Shown: positions 24,537 through 33,784 of the stretch, piece after piece | Position numbering within the stretch: position 1 is the first letter of the stretch | How the letters are laid out: the number at the start of each line of letters is the position of its first letter | NCBI GenBank assembly: GCA_913060675.1 | Contig: CAJXUS010000007.1 | Location: forward strand, 1 to 64,000 | DNA from: an uncultured Rhodospirillales bacterium | GTDB lineage: Bacteria; Pseudomonadota; Alphaproteobacteria; Kiloniellales; Kiloniellaceae | DNA length: 64,000 nt | Direction: 5' to 3' | Position numbers and translations under genes: made by a program | Notes under the pieces: model-generated | Seen by the model: only the letters and a program-made list of their open reading frames with translations | What the model was told of the DNA's origin: nothing | The model's database searches: none

Positions 24537-27191
24537 ATGATTACCGGCAATGAGATCCGTAAGGTCTTTTTCGACTATTTCGCGAAACATGATCACACAA
24601 TAGTGGATTCATCCCCCTTGGTGCCAAGGAACGATCCAACGTTGATGTTTACAAACGCGGGTATGGTTCAGTTCAAGAACGTCTTTACCGGTAATGAAAA
24701 AAGACCTTACAGCAAAGCGGCAACCTCGCAGAAATGTGTGCGGGCAGGCGGTAAGCACAATGACTTGGAAAACGTTGGCTATACAACGCGGCACCACACA
24801 TTTTTTGAAATGATGGGGAACTTTTCTTTTGGAGACTATTTCAAAGATGTTGCCATTGAGCACGCATGGAATCTGATTACCAAAGAATATGCTGTTCCCG
24901 AAGAAAAATTGTTGGTTACGGTATACTCCGAAGATGAAGAAGCTGCGGCGTTGTGGCGTAAAATTGCCGGGATAAGTGATGACCGGATCATTCGAATTCC
25001 AACATCAGATAATTTCTGGTCAATGGGTCCGACGGGCCCTTGTGGACCCTGTTCAGAGATTTTTTATGACCATGGGGAAGACATTTTTGGTGGCCCTCCT
25101 GGGAGCCCGGATGAGGATGGAGACAGGTTCGTAGAAATCTGGAACCTTGTCTTTATGCAGTATGAGCAAATTGACAGTGACACACGTGTCGATTTACCAA
25201 AACCATCTATCGATACGGGGATGGGGTTGGAACGGATTACCGCTATTCTGCAGGGCAAACACGATAACTATGATATCGATTTGCTCCGTACGATCATTGA
25301 TGCCTCTGCGCATCAAACGGGTGTCGATGCTGATGGGGATGACGCAATATCCCACCGTGTTATTGCCGACCATCTACGTTCAACAGCTTTCTTGATTGCA
25401 GATGGCGTTTTGCCATCCAATGAAGGTCGCGGATATGTACTGCGTCGTATCATGCGTCGTGCAATGCGTCATATGCATAAAATCGGCGTGAAAGACCCAA
25501 CAGTATACAAACTTGTGCCATCCCTTGTTCAAATGATGGGTACGGCATTCCCAGAGCTTGCACGGGCAGAATCTCTGATCACAGAAACCTTAAAGCTCGA
25601 AGAAAACAGATTTGGTCAAACACTTGATCGGGGTATGCGCCTTCTATCAGGTGAAACTGACAAGATTGGAGATAAGGGGACGCTAAATGGTGAGGTGGCC
25701 TTTAAACTTTATGACACCTATGGCTTCCCACTTGACCTAACTCAGGATGTTTTACGTGGCCAGGGGCAATCTGTTGATGTCGAGGGCTTTAATGCGGCGA
25801 TGGAACTACAGCGTGCTGCCGCTCGTAAAGCCTGGAGCGGATCTGGCGATCTGGCGACAGAAAAAGTCTGGTTTGAATTACAAGAACGCCTCGGTGGAAC
25901 AGAGTTTCTGGGTTATGACACAGAAACAGCCGAAGGTCAGATCCTCGCGATCTTAAAAGATGGTGCCGAAGCCAAATCTGCTGGTGTTGGTGATGAGGTC
26001 ATGATCATTACCAATCAAACTCCCTTTTATGGTGAGAGTGGGGGACAACAAGGGGATCATGGGCTTCTTTTCTCAGCTGAAGGCGCTGAAGTCGCCATCC
26101 GTGATACACAAAAGAAACTCGGCAATGTGTTCGTTCATATTGGTGAGGTGGTTCGTGGTGAAATTAACCTTGGGCTCGCATTGGAAATGAAAGTGGACGT
26201 GACCCGTAGAACAGCCATCCGTGCTCATCACTCTGCTACCCACCTGCTTCATGAAGCTCTGCGTCGTCAACTTGGTGATCACGTGTCTCAAAAAGGCTCG
26301 CTTGTCGCGAAAGAACGGCTGCGCTTTGATATTAGCCATCCGAAACCGATTGAATATAAAGACATCACAGTTGTGGAGACAGAGGTCAACGAACGTATTC
26401 GAGATAACGCTGAAGTTAAAACCCGTTTGATGACTCCTGATGAAGCTATCAAAGAAGGCGCGATGGCGCTTTTCGGTGAAAAATACGGTGAAGAAGTTCG
26501 CGTTGTTTCCATGGGCGGAGCAGATAGTTCTACGGGGAGCGGCTACTATTCTACCGAGCTTTGTGGTGGTACTCACGTGCGTCGCACAGGTGATATTGGT
26601 TTTTTCAAAATTGTTTCTGAATCAGCCCTGGCTTCGGGGGTCCGCCGTATTGAAGCTGTAACGGGTCAGGCTGCGCTTGAATATGTTTCGACACAAGAAG
26701 TCCAATTGTCAGGAGCTGCTGCTGCAATCAAGGCTTCTCCTGCAGAGTTAGAATCACGTGTGTCATCCTTGCTTGAAGAGCGGAAGCGTTTAGAGCGCGA
26801 GCTCACAGATGCACGCCGTAAATTAGCCGCAAGCGGGGGAAGCTCTTCGGCTGAGACAGAATTTAAAGACATTAATGGTATCAAGTTTGCACCACGAATT
26901 CTTGAAGATGTTTTGCCTAAAGATCTTAAGCCGACAGCCGACGAGTTGAAAAAACAGATTGGAAGCGGCGTTATTGTTCTGATCGCAAACACGGATGGTA
27001 AAGCTTCCATCGTTGTCGCGGTTACCGATGATCTAACGCCGACGATCTCGGCTGTTGATCTTGTAAGAGCTGGTTCTGCTGCACTTGGTGGTAAAGGGGG
27101 GGGTGGTCGCCCTGACATGGCGCAAGCTGGTGGTCCAGACGCATCAAAAGCACCCGAAGCGATTGCGGCAATAGAAGCTTTAATTGGCTAA
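24537..27191 (+). CDS. alaS: Alanyl-tRNA synthetase
   Basis: AlaRS charges tRNA-Ala and edits mischarged Ser or Gly. The 884-residue protein contains the class II catalytic core ([44 protein letters not shown]), the editing domain with zinc-binding residues HHSATHLLH and [13 protein letters not shown], a coiled coil near 735-775, and the C-terminal DHHA1/C-Ala domain with [13 protein letters not shown]. The ATG at 24537 gives the usual start [15 protein letters not shown]; a GTG nine bases earlier is less likely. The 263-base gap upstream (24274-24536) holds no gene I can identify. Confidence 0.99.
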   Translation: MITGNEIRKVFFDYFAKHDHTIVDSSPLVPRNDPTLMFTNAGMVQFKNVFTGNEKRPYSKAATSQKCVRAGGKHNDLENVGYTTRHHTFFEMMGNFSFGDYFKDVAIEHAWNLITKEYAVPEEKLLVTVYSEDEEAAALWRKIAGISDDRIIRIPTSDNFWSMGPTGPCGPCSEIFYDHGEDIFGGPPGSPDEDGDRFVEIWNLVFMQYEQIDSDTRVDLPKPSIDTGMGLERITAILQGKHDNYDIDLLRTIIDASAHQTGVDADGDDAISHRVIADHLRSTAFLIADGVLPSNEGRGYVLRRIMRRAMRHMHKIGVKDPTVYKLVPSLVQMMGTAFPELARAESLITETLKLEENRFGQTLDRGMRLLSGETDKIGDKGTLNGEVAFKLYDTYGFPLDLTQDVLRGQGQSVDVEGFNAAMELQRAAARKAWSGSGDLATEKVWFELQERLGGTEFLGYDTETAEGQILAILKDGAEAKSAGVGDEVMIITNQTPFYGESGGQQGDHGLLFSAEGAEVAIRDTQKKLGNVFVHIGEVVRGEINLGLALEMKVDVTRRTAIRAHHSATHLLHEALRRQLGDHVSQKGSLVAKERLRFDISHPKPIEYKDITVVETEVNERIRDNAEVKTRLMTPDEAIKEGAMALFGEKYGEEVRVVSMGGADSSTGSGYYSTELCGGTHVRRTGDIGFFKIVSESALASGVRRIEAVTGQAALEYVSTQEVQLSGAAAAIKASPAELESRVSSLLEERKRLERELTDARRKLAASGGSSSAETEFKDINGIKFAPRILEDVLPKDLKPTADELKKQIGSGVIVLIANTDGKASIVVAVTDDLTPTISAVDLVRAGSAALGGKGGGGRPDMAQAGGPDASKAPEAIAAIEALIG

Positions 27192-27216
27192 ACTACCAGG
27201 TAAAATAGTGTACCCT

Positions 27217-27247
27217 AAAAGCCCTGTAAGGAATTGCGGGGCTTTTT
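27217..27247. terminator. Terminator between alaS and the MFS gene
   Basis: AAAAGCCCTG pairs with CGGGGCTTTT (one T-G pair) around a ten-base loop and continues in T residues. It stands between convergent genes alaS (+) and the MFS transporter (-), with A and T runs on either side, so it may act both ways. Confidence 0.88.
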
Positions 27248-27267
27248 AGTTTCTATTTTTGTCTGAT

Positions 27268-28482
27268 TTACTTGTTGCCCCCGGCAAGTTTCACGGCATC
27301 GGGGTGTTGGCGCAGTTTGAGCATGGCCCAGACACCCAGGAAAGGCCCTATTGCCAAAGGCGCAAACGCAAATTTCCACCCCAGTAAATCGACACCATAA
27401 GGCATCAGATGAATAGTGATGAGGGTTAAGGTAAACCCGATAGAGGTTTGTAGAGTTAGCATGGTGCCGACAATTTCAGGTTTCGCAAGTTCGGCAACCG
27501 ATGCTGAGAATTGAGCTGAATCAGAAACGATTGTTAATCCCCATATCAGGCAGAGGATTGTCAGAAGCCAGGGAGAGCCACCGAAGAGAAATCCTACAGT
27601 TAGGGCACAAGTGCCGCTGATCAGCATGGAGGCAATGGTTAGGGTTGTTCTGCCCATTCTGTCGGCCAAATAACCCGCACCTAAACATCCTATAGCGCCC
27701 ACAGCCATTGTTGCAAAAGTCGCAAGCTTTGCTGTTTCATTTGCTTCACCGACCCCCATGTTTTGTGTGAAGCTCGCCGTTAGGAAGAGACCTATCCATG
27801 CCCACATCGCGTAAAGTTCCCACATGTGACCGAGGTATCCAAGATTAGCCAGTCGGACGGATTTTATTTTCCACGCATAAAGGATCTGTTCTGGATGGAA
27901 TCGTGGGGATTTTACGTACGCCGGTCCCATTTGGAACAGGAGAATGGCAAAACCAGAAAGGACAGCAAAGACAGAGGCCGTTGCAATCGTAAAGCGCCAA
28001 TCTATACCACCAATGGCATTGAACAGGTGTGGGGATGCAGAGCCCAGAGTTAAGGCGCCGACTAAAAGTCCCACAAGAAGCCCCATATCACCCTTTGCCC
28101 AGGTCGCAGCCATGCGCATACCTATGGGATAAATACCGGCCATGCAGACCCCGGTGATAAACCTGAGAACGGGAACCATAAGGTCTGTTGGTTCTATCAT
28201 TAGTAAAATTGCATTCGCGCTGGCCGCAATCAAAGCCGATCCTAAAAAGAGTTTTTTGGGTGGAAGCCGGTCAGCAAGCCCCAGTAAGGCAGAGCTTAAG
28301 CTGCCAACCACAAACCCAACTTGAACGGTGCTGGTAAAAAGTGCCTGTTGAAAGGGGCTAAGTCCATATTCCTCAATGAGAGAAGGTAAGACGGCAGAGG
28401 CTGAAAACCATAGGCCCATTGCCGATACCTGACAAAGGGCAAGGATGGTCAGGGAGAGCCATTTACGCGACGTATTTTCCAT
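27268..28482 (-). CDS. Major facilitator superfamily transporter
   Basis: A 404-residue polytopic protein with about twelve membrane segments. The loop between segments 2 and 3 shows a degenerate MFS signature (SALLGLADRLPPKKLFLG), and its duplicate lies in the second half (GAGYLADRMGRTTLTI). The N-terminal SAMGLWFSASAVLPSLIEEY resembles the nitrate/nitrite or cyanate-transporter-like MFS branch, but the substrate cannot be told from sequence. It is a single gene, divergent from the ogt-like gene across 135 bases. Confidence 0.85.
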   Translation of the reverse strand: MENTSRKWLSLTILALCQVSAMGLWFSASAVLPSLIEEYGLSPFQQALFTSTVQVGFVVGSLSSALLGLADRLPPKKLFLGSALIAASANAILLMIEPTDLMVPVLRFITGVCMAGIYPIGMRMAATWAKGDMGLLVGLLVGALTLGSASPHLFNAIGGIDWRFTIATASVFAVLSGFAILLFQMGPAYVKSPRFHPEQILYAWKIKSVRLANLGYLGHMWELYAMWAWIGLFLTASFTQNMGVGEANETAKLATFATMAVGAIGCLGAGYLADRMGRTTLTIASMLISGTCALTVGFLFGGSPWLLTILCLIWGLTIVSDSAQFSASVAELAKPEIVGTMLTLQTSIGFTLTLITIHLMPYGVDLLGWKFAFAPLAIGPFLGVWAMLKLRQHPDAVKLAGGNK

Positions 28483-28617
28483 GCTGTCCTGAAAGAGATA
28501 TATTTTGAGTTCTGGGTAAATCTATGTGGCAGAAATGTTTTTGTCGATTCCGAACTCATTTTTACGGTAACTATCTCGTGTAGCTACTCGTTTTGGTCTG
28601 GCAACAAGGTATAGATA

Positions 28618-29121
28618 ATGGCTGAAGACAGTCTTCTGGTTTCACGACATCGCTCGCCTATAGGCGAAATTGTTACGTTCTACCGTGATGACATTTTGTG
28701 CCATCTCGATTTTACGGATTGCCAACCGCGTTGGGAAAAGCTGCTGAAGAGACGCTTTCCTAAATTGTCCCTTATCGAGGTTTTAGTCAATTCAGAGATG
28801 GAACAGCGTTTGCGGGCCTATTTTACCAAAGAAAAAACGGCTTTTGATGGAATACAAATGGATACAGGGGGGACAGGTTTTCAAAACCAAGTATGGGATG
28901 CACTTTGCAAAGTCCCTTTTGGGGCGACGGAAACTTACAGCTCGATGGCCGAAATAATAGGAAAGCCAAAAGCGATCAGAGCAATGGCAGCTGCCAATGC
29001 TTTAAATCCGATTTCGATTATTATTCCCTGTCATCGGATCATCGGCAAAGACGGTAGCTTAACGGGCTATGGCGGAGGTTTAGAGCGCAAAAAGGCTCTG
29101 CTCAAGCATGAGAGAAACTAG
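28618..29121 (+). CDS. ogt: Methylated-DNA-protein-cysteine methyltransferase (Ogt-type)
   Basis: This enzyme repairs O6-alkylguanine and O4-alkylthymine by moving the alkyl group to its own cysteine. The 167-residue protein has the active-site motif IIPCHRIIG with Cys138, the helix-turn-helix with AIRAMAAANALNP, the GGLERKKALLKHE end, and FQNQVWDALCKVPFGATETY. There is no AraC-like regulatory domain, so it is the Ogt rather than Ada form. It stands alone after a short promoter gap. Confidence 0.95.
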   Translation: MAEDSLLVSRHRSPIGEIVTFYRDDILCHLDFTDCQPRWEKLLKRRFPKLSLIEVLVNSEMEQRLRAYFTKEKTAFDGIQMDTGGTGFQNQVWDALCKVPFGATETYSSMAEIIGKPKAIRAMAAANALNPISIIIPCHRIIGKDGSLTGYGGGLERKKALLKHERN

Positions 29122-29243
29122 TCGCTTTTAATAGTAAAAAAGCTTGGAGACACACAGTCTACAAGCCAGGATTAGTTTTCTGAAATATTAAACTTACTCC
29201 CATGCTTGATGCATTGCCGATGGTTTTAATTTTCGTGAATAAG

Positions 29244-29274
29244 GATCATAGGCCGCAGAAAGCAGCCTATGATC
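29244..29274 (-). terminator. Hairpin after the MscS gene
   Basis: GATCATAGGC and GCCTATGATC form a perfect ten-bp stem across an 11-base loop, 24 bases after the MscS stop in that gene's direction. The T tract beyond it on the minus strand is poor, so termination strength is uncertain. Bases 29122-29243 hold nothing else recognised. Confidence 0.6.
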
Positions 29275-29297
29275 GTAATGTTAAGGCGTTTTAGATA

Positions 29298-30137
29298 TCA
29301 AGCCTTAGCTTTAATGTCTGAAACGATATGTAGATCGCGTTGTGGGAAGGGAATAGAAATACCCTCTTTATCAAACGCTTCTTTAATGGCACGGCGATTA
29401 TCGCTGAGTGCAGGCCAGTAATCACCACTATCCGTCCAATAACGAATGTTTAGATCGACAGAGCTTTCACCTAAACCCGTCACAAGAACGATTGGTGCCG
29501 GATCTTTGTGTAGACGGGCATCGCCAGAGAGGACGGCGAGAGCTACTTTTTCAGCCTTGGCAATATCGTCACCATACCCAATACCAATAGCGAGGTCTGT
29601 CCGACGTTTGGTGTTACGGCTGAAGTTTGTGACAGTTGCTGACCAAAGTTTTGAATTTGGTACAGAGAGATAAAGGCCATCAATTGTCGTCATATGAGTG
29701 ATGAAGAGACTGATCTCCTCAACGGTACCAGATATGCCATCTGCATCAACAAACTCACCGACTTTAAATGGGCGCAAAAACAACAGCATAAAGCCAGCTG
29801 CAATATTTTGCATCGTGCCTTGAAGAGCAAGACCAATGGCGAGACCTGCTGCACCGAGTATGGCGATAATACTTGTTGTCTCTACACCAAACTGGGCTAG
29901 AACTGCGACGATTACAAAAATCATAATCCCGTAACGGGTAATTTTTACAATAACGGGCTGTAATGTGCGATCTACTTTTCCAGATTTTGCTAACAATTTT
30001 TCAATATAGCCGCTGACGCGTTTGGCGACAAAACGACCAATAAGGAGAATGGCAAGAGCGGCAAGAATTTCTAAAGAAAAATCCAATGCTGTTTGGCTTA
30101 ATTGTTCTATAAGTTGTTTGTATTCTTCGGTGATCAT
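29298..30137 (-). CDS. MscS-family mechanosensitive channel
   Basis: MscS channels open under membrane tension and release solutes after osmotic downshock. The protein of about 279 residues has three membrane segments, a Gly/Ala-rich pore helix (ILGAAGLAIGLALQGTMQNI), the beta-domain segment FKVGEFVDADGISGTVEEIS with TTIDGLYLSVPNSKLWSATV, and a C-terminal domain ending ISIPFPQRDLHI. It is the short MscS form. ATG at 30137 is given; a TTG at 30146 is closer to the likely ribosome site GAGGA and is possible. Confidence 0.93.
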   Translation of the reverse strand: MITEEYKQLIEQLSQTALDFSLEILAALAILLIGRFVAKRVSGYIEKLLAKSGKVDRTLQPVIVKITRYGIMIFVIVAVLAQFGVETTSIIAILGAAGLAIGLALQGTMQNIAAGFMLLFLRPFKVGEFVDADGISGTVEEISLFITHMTTIDGLYLSVPNSKLWSATVTNFSRNTKRRTDLAIGIGYGDDIAKAEKVALAVLSGDARLHKDPAPIVLVTGLGESSVDLNIRYWTDSGDYWPALSDNRRAIKEAFDKEGISIPFPQRDLHIVSDIKAKA

Positions 30138-30186
30138 GACAACCAAAGTTCCTCTGATTTTGAGTTACAGGCTGCCCCCAAAGACA

Positions 30187-30219
30187 AAGCCCTCGCTGCG
30201 GATCATACAGCGAGGGCTT
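30187..30219 (-). terminator. Terminator after the cytoplasmic cyclophilin gene
   Basis: AAGCCCTCGCTG and CAGCGAGGGCTT form a perfect 12-bp stem around a nine-base loop. On the minus strand it is followed by TTTGTCTTT, and it lies 69 bases after the cyclophilin stop and about 50 bases before the MscS start, separating the two transcripts. Confidence 0.8.
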
Positions 30220-30287
30220 GATAAATACACCTAGTAAAATTACCAAGTATTATAATCTGGAAAGTAGTAAATATTCCAAATGTAATA

Positions 30288-30782
30288 TTAGGCGTCGATG
30301 TCCGCTTGGACTTTAACGAATAGCATGCGATCTGGGTCATCTACAGAACCACTACCTGGAGCGCCTTTTTTGAGCCCATCAATAAGTTCCATGCCTTCGC
30401 TAACGCGTCCCCAAACGGTATATTGGCCGTTCAAAGATGGGGAGCTGTCAAACATGATGAAGAACTGACTGTCACCAGAGTGCGGGTTCTGGGAACGCGC
30501 CATGCCAACGACGCCACGTTCAAAAGGCTCTTGAGTGAATTCAGAGCGTAATTTTTTGCCTGATCCGCTGGTGCCTGTCCCGGTAGGATCACCTGTTTGT
30601 GCCATGAAGCCATCGATCACACGGTGAAATACGATACCGTCATAAAATTCGTCACGTGCAAGCTCTTTGATACGGGCGACGTGGATTGGGGCAAGGTCAG
30701 GAAGCATTTCAATGGTAACGTTTCCGGTTTCCAATTCGATTACCAGAGTGTTTTCTGGATCAAGTGATGTTGCTTCAGTCAT
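30288..30782 (-). CDS. Cyclophilin-type peptidyl-prolyl isomerase, cytoplasmic
   Basis: Cyclophilins catalyse cis-trans isomerisation of proline peptide bonds during folding. The 164-residue protein shows the catalytic segments FYDGIVFHRVIDGFMAQTGDP, here FHRVIDGFMAQTGDPTGTG, then GMARSQNPHSGDSQFFIMF and YTVWGRVSEGME. No signal peptide is present, so it should be cytoplasmic. The neighbouring gene upstream encodes a close paralogue with a signal peptide; between them is a strong terminator, so the two are expressed separately. Confidence 0.95.
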   Translation of the reverse strand: MTEATSLDPENTLVIELETGNVTIEMLPDLAPIHVARIKELARDEFYDGIVFHRVIDGFMAQTGDPTGTGTSGSGKKLRSEFTQEPFERGVVGMARSQNPHSGDSQFFIMFDSSPSLNGQYTVWGRVSEGMELIDGLKKGAPGSGSVDDPDRMLFVKVQADIDA

Positions 30783-30922
30783 GGCAGAGGCCTTAAAATA
30801 TCTAAAAAGGTAAGAAAACTATCAGCAAAATAAGTATCAGATGGTGCTTTTGCAAGGCGGGATGTTGCTTGTATAGGTTCTTTGTTCGCGTAATTCGCTT
30901 AAGTTCTTTATATACCTAATAC

Positions 30923-30956
30923 AAAAAGCGCCAGATCGTTAGATCTGGCGCTTTTT
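30923..30956 (-). terminator. Terminator between the two cyclophilin genes
   Basis: AAAAAGCGCCAGATC, loop GTTA, GATCTGGCGCTTTTT form a perfect 15-bp stem with a T run on the minus strand, 28 bases after the exported cyclophilin stop. It ends the icd-cyclophilin unit. Confidence 0.93.
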
Positions 30957-30983
30957 GTTAATAGTTATCGGAACGAAGAAAAT

Positions 30984-31529
30984 TTACTGGGTATCAGCGA
31001 GTACTTTTACTGAAACCATTTGGTCAGGATTGGTAACTTTACCAGAACCAGGTGCACCTTTTTTGATGCTATCCACGTGTTCCATGCCCTGAATAACGCG
31101 TCCCCAAACAGTATACTTTCCATCAAGAGACGGTGTTCTTCCGAACATGATAAAAAACTGGCTGTCTGCGGAATTAACCTGACCAGAGCGTGCCATTCCA
31201 ACGGTACCACGTTGATAAGGCTCGCGAGAAAACTCAGCGTTTAGTTTTTTACCTGAACCACTGGTTCCTGTTCCCGTCGGATCACCGGTTTGTGCCATAA
31301 ATCCAGAAATGACACGGTGGAAGACAATGCCATCGTAAAATCCTTCGCGCGCCAGCTCTTTAATCCGCGCAACGTGTGTTGGGGCAAGATCTGGGAGCAT
31401 TTCAATAACGACACTGCCCGTTTTTAGTTCGATGACGAGTGTATTTTCAGGATCGGCTGCCAAAGCATTTACGGATGTAGCTGCGAGGGCAAAAAGTCCT
31501 ACGAGAAGATTGCGAAGGATTTTATGCAT
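30984..31529 (-). CDS. Cyclophilin-type peptidyl-prolyl isomerase, exported
   Basis: The 181-residue protein is a paralogue of the 30288 product, with the same segments FHRVISGFMAQTGDPTGTG, GMARSGQVNSADSQFFIMF and YTVWGRVIQGME. The difference is a Sec signal peptide (about residues 1-24, LVGLFALAATSVNALAA), so it should act in the periplasm. It starts 5 bases after icd ends and is probably co-transcribed with it. Confidence 0.95.
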   Translation of the reverse strand: MHKILRNLLVGLFALAATSVNALAADPENTLVIELKTGSVVIEMLPDLAPTHVARIKELAREGFYDGIVFHRVISGFMAQTGDPTGTGTSGSGKKLNAEFSREPYQRGTVGMARSGQVNSADSQFFIMFGRTPSLDGKYTVWGRVIQGMEHVDSIKKGAPGSGKVTNPDQMVSVKVLADTQ

Positions 31530-31534
31530 ATCTA

Positions 31535-32749
31535 TTAACCCATTACTTTTTGAAGGTTACTGTCGATGGCATCAAGGAACTGATCCGTTGTCAGCCAGTC
31601 TTGATTAGGGCTGATCAAAAGAGCCAAATCTTTGGTCATCTTACCTGATTGGACCGTATCGATACAGACTTGTTCTAGTGTTTCAGCGAATTTCACGACT
31701 TCTGGAGTTTCGTCAAACTGGCCGCGGAATTTAAGACCACGTGACCAAGCAAAGATTGATGCTATTGGGTTTGTAGAGGTATCTTTACCTTGCTGATGTA
31801 GGCGGTAGTGACGTGTCACTGTACCGTGGGCTGCTTCTGCTTCGACTGTCTGCCCATCGGGTGTCATGAGAACAGATGTCATCAGGCCGAGTGAGCCAAA
31901 ACCTTGTGCAACGGTATCAGATTGAACGTCGCCATCGTAGTTCTTACAAGCCCAGACAAAACCACCTGACCATTTCATGGCTGCTGCAACCATGTCATCG
32001 ATCAAACGGTGCTCATAAGATATTCCTGCCGCAGCAAATTTATCGGCAAACTCAGCTTGATAAATTTCTTCGAAAAGATCTTTAAAGCGGCCATCGTAAG
32101 CTTTGAGAATGGTGTTCTTTGTAGAAAGGTAAACAGGCCATCCAAGTTCAAGGCCGTAGTTCATGCAAGCGCGTGCAAAGCCACGGATAGATTCGTCCAG
32201 ATTGTACATACCCATGGCAACACCAGCTTCTGGGAAGTCAAAGATCTCACGGGTAATCGGCTCACCGCCATCTTCAGGCTGGAAAGTCATGGTTAGTTTA
32301 CCAGCACCAGGAACCAGGAAGTCGGTAGCTTTGTATTGATCGCCAAATGCGTGACGGCCGATAACAATTGGCTGGGTCCAACCTGGAACAAGACGTGGAA
32401 CGTTTTCCATTATGATGGGCTGACGGAACACGGTACCACCAAGAATGTTACGGATCGTACCGTTTGGTGAACGCCACATTTTCTTAAGGTCGAACTCTTC
32501 TACGCGGTCTTCGTCAGGTGTGATGGTGGCACACTTAACACCGACACGGTGTTCTTTGATCGCATTTGCAGCATCAACAGTAATCTGATCGTCGGTTGCG
32601 TCGCGGCTTTCGATAGAGAGATCGTAGTATTTCAAATCCACATCTAGATAGGGAAGGATGAATTTTTCTTTGATCTTTTCCCAGATGATCCGGGTCATCT
32701 CATCACCGTCGAGTTCTACGATCGGATTTTTTACCTTAATTTTGGCCAT
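31535..32749 (-). CDS. icd: NADP-dependent isocitrate dehydrogenase
   Basis: This TCA-cycle enzyme converts isocitrate to 2-oxoglutarate and CO2, making NADPH. The 404-residue protein belongs to the homodimeric, eukaryote-like type II group: [20 protein letters not shown] at the N-terminus, [34 protein letters not shown] with substrate-binding Ser/Arg residues, and [12 protein letters not shown] with the NADP-site region. AAGGAGGCGAAC directly before the ATG is a strong ribosome site. An exported cyclophilin gene follows. Confidence 0.98.
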   Translation of the reverse strand: MAKIKVKNPIVELDGDEMTRIIWEKIKEKFILPYLDVDLKYYDLSIESRDATDDQITVDAANAIKEHRVGVKCATITPDEDRVEEFDLKKMWRSPNGTIRNILGGTVFRQPIIMENVPRLVPGWTQPIVIGRHAFGDQYKATDFLVPGAGKLTMTFQPEDGGEPITREIFDFPEAGVAMGMYNLDESIRGFARACMNYGLELGWPVYLSTKNTILKAYDGRFKDLFEEIYQAEFADKFAAAGISYEHRLIDDMVAAAMKWSGGFVWACKNYDGDVQSDTVAQGFGSLGLMTSVLMTPDGQTVEAEAAHGTVTRHYRLHQQGKDTSTNPIASIFAWSRGLKFRGQFDETPEVVKFAETLEQVCIDTVQSGKMTKDLALLISPNQDWLTTDQFLDAIDSNLQKVMG

Positions 32750-32855
32750 GTTCGCCTCCTTGTTTGTCGGCTTGTTTCATATGATTTGGGGAACTAACTG
32801 TGGAAAATAGCAGTCTTTCGCTGCAGTGCAAGATAAGGCAGGTAATCAATTGTAT

Positions 32856-33440
32856 TTAAAGAAGAGAAATATCGGGCTTAATATGAGATTCTGGAAGGGT
32901 GGTCAACTTGTCAAAAATTTCTTCTATGTTATTGACAACGCTGAATATATCGTCAGGATTTTGGCGAAGATATCCCCCTTGTATTTGATGTTTAATCAAG
33001 TCCAGGAGTGGGGTCCAAAAATTTTCAAGATTAACCAAAATAATTGGTTTGTCGTGCATACCGAGCTGCTTCCAGGTCGCAATTTCAAAAAATTCATCCA
33101 TGGTTCCAAGCCCACCTGGCAGTATGCAAAAAGCATCTGAGCGCTCAAACATCATCATTTTTCTTGAATGCATAGAATCAACGACGATGAGTTCGCTGAC
33201 ATCGTTGTGACCAACTTCGAATTTCTGCAAATATTCTGGAATGATCCCGGTAACTTTACCATTAATGGCCAGTGCGCCATCTGCAACTCGGCCCATTGAA
33301 CCTACGCGTCCCCCACCGTAAACAATTTCAATGTTATGTTCAGCGGCAAGCTTGCCAACAAGGCTGGCCTTCGCAAGGTGATCTTCACTAACCGAATTGG
33401 AAGAGCCACAGTAAACGCAGATGGAACTGATTTTTGTCAT
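32856..33440 (-). CDS. LOG-family nucleotide phosphoribohydrolase
   Basis: LOG proteins (TIGR00730 type) release the base from nucleoside 5'-monophosphates, including cytokinin precursors. The 194-residue protein has a Rossmann-like start (ICVYCGSSN), GGGRVGSMG, SMHSRKMMMFERSDAF and the signature PGGLGTMDEFFE with the catalytic Glu. The true cellular substrate in non-plant bacteria is often unclear. It is transcribed towards icd with a 106-base gap. Confidence 0.93.
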   Translation of the reverse strand: MTKISSICVYCGSSNSVSEDHLAKASLVGKLAAEHNIEIVYGGGRVGSMGRVADGALAINGKVTGIIPEYLQKFEVGHNDVSELIVVDSMHSRKMMMFERSDAFCILPGGLGTMDEFFEIATWKQLGMHDKPIILVNLENFWTPLLDLIKHQIQGGYLRQNPDDIFSVVNNIEEIFDKLTTLPESHIKPDISLL

Positions 33441-33784
33441 ACGTTAATTTCCCGGATTGTTTTTATTATCGTGCAAAGGTGCAAAACGGCGTGAAAGAAT
33501 AGGGACGAAGTTCCATTTTTCACGCCGAGGTAGCTATTATATAGCGAGAGATGGTTATTTGCACTGATGAAAAAAGGTCGGTTTGCGATTTATTGTGTCA
33601 GTGGTGAATATTGATATAGTGAATTAAAACATAGAGGGGCGTCTTGTTCTTTTCACAGAAGTGCTTACCCTTATGTACTAACAGTGATAGTCTGCCGTAG
33701 ATGTTTCGTGGGAATGATTTCCCATTGAGCGTCTTTTCTATAAGGTAGCAACGCCTAATTTTATAAGTCCCGAGGAGATATCCT
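33441..33784. other. Divergent intergenic region (LOG gene / LysM gene)
   Basis: The 344-base gap separates two divergent genes. It contains the hairpin at 33487-33527 near the LOG gene and an AT-rich middle. Before the LysM gene, GAGGAG (about 33773-33778) serves as ribosome site. I see no supported gene here; minus-strand open frames running into the LysM gene look like shadows. Confidence 0.6.
33487..33527 (-). repeat. Terminator-like hairpin upstream of the LOG gene
   Basis: CGGCGTGAAA (33487-33496) pairs with TTTCACGCCG (33518-33527), ten perfect base pairs, with a further partial inner stem in the 21-base centre. Read on the minus strand the stem is followed by TTTTG and lies 46 bases before the LOG start. 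It could be an attenuator or leader structure for that gene, or the end of a short untranslated transcript. Confidence 0.6.

Noticed and set aside
26073-26576. 167-codon minus-strand frame inside alaS
   Set aside because: Fully inside a conserved gene and without any family features; a shadow frame.
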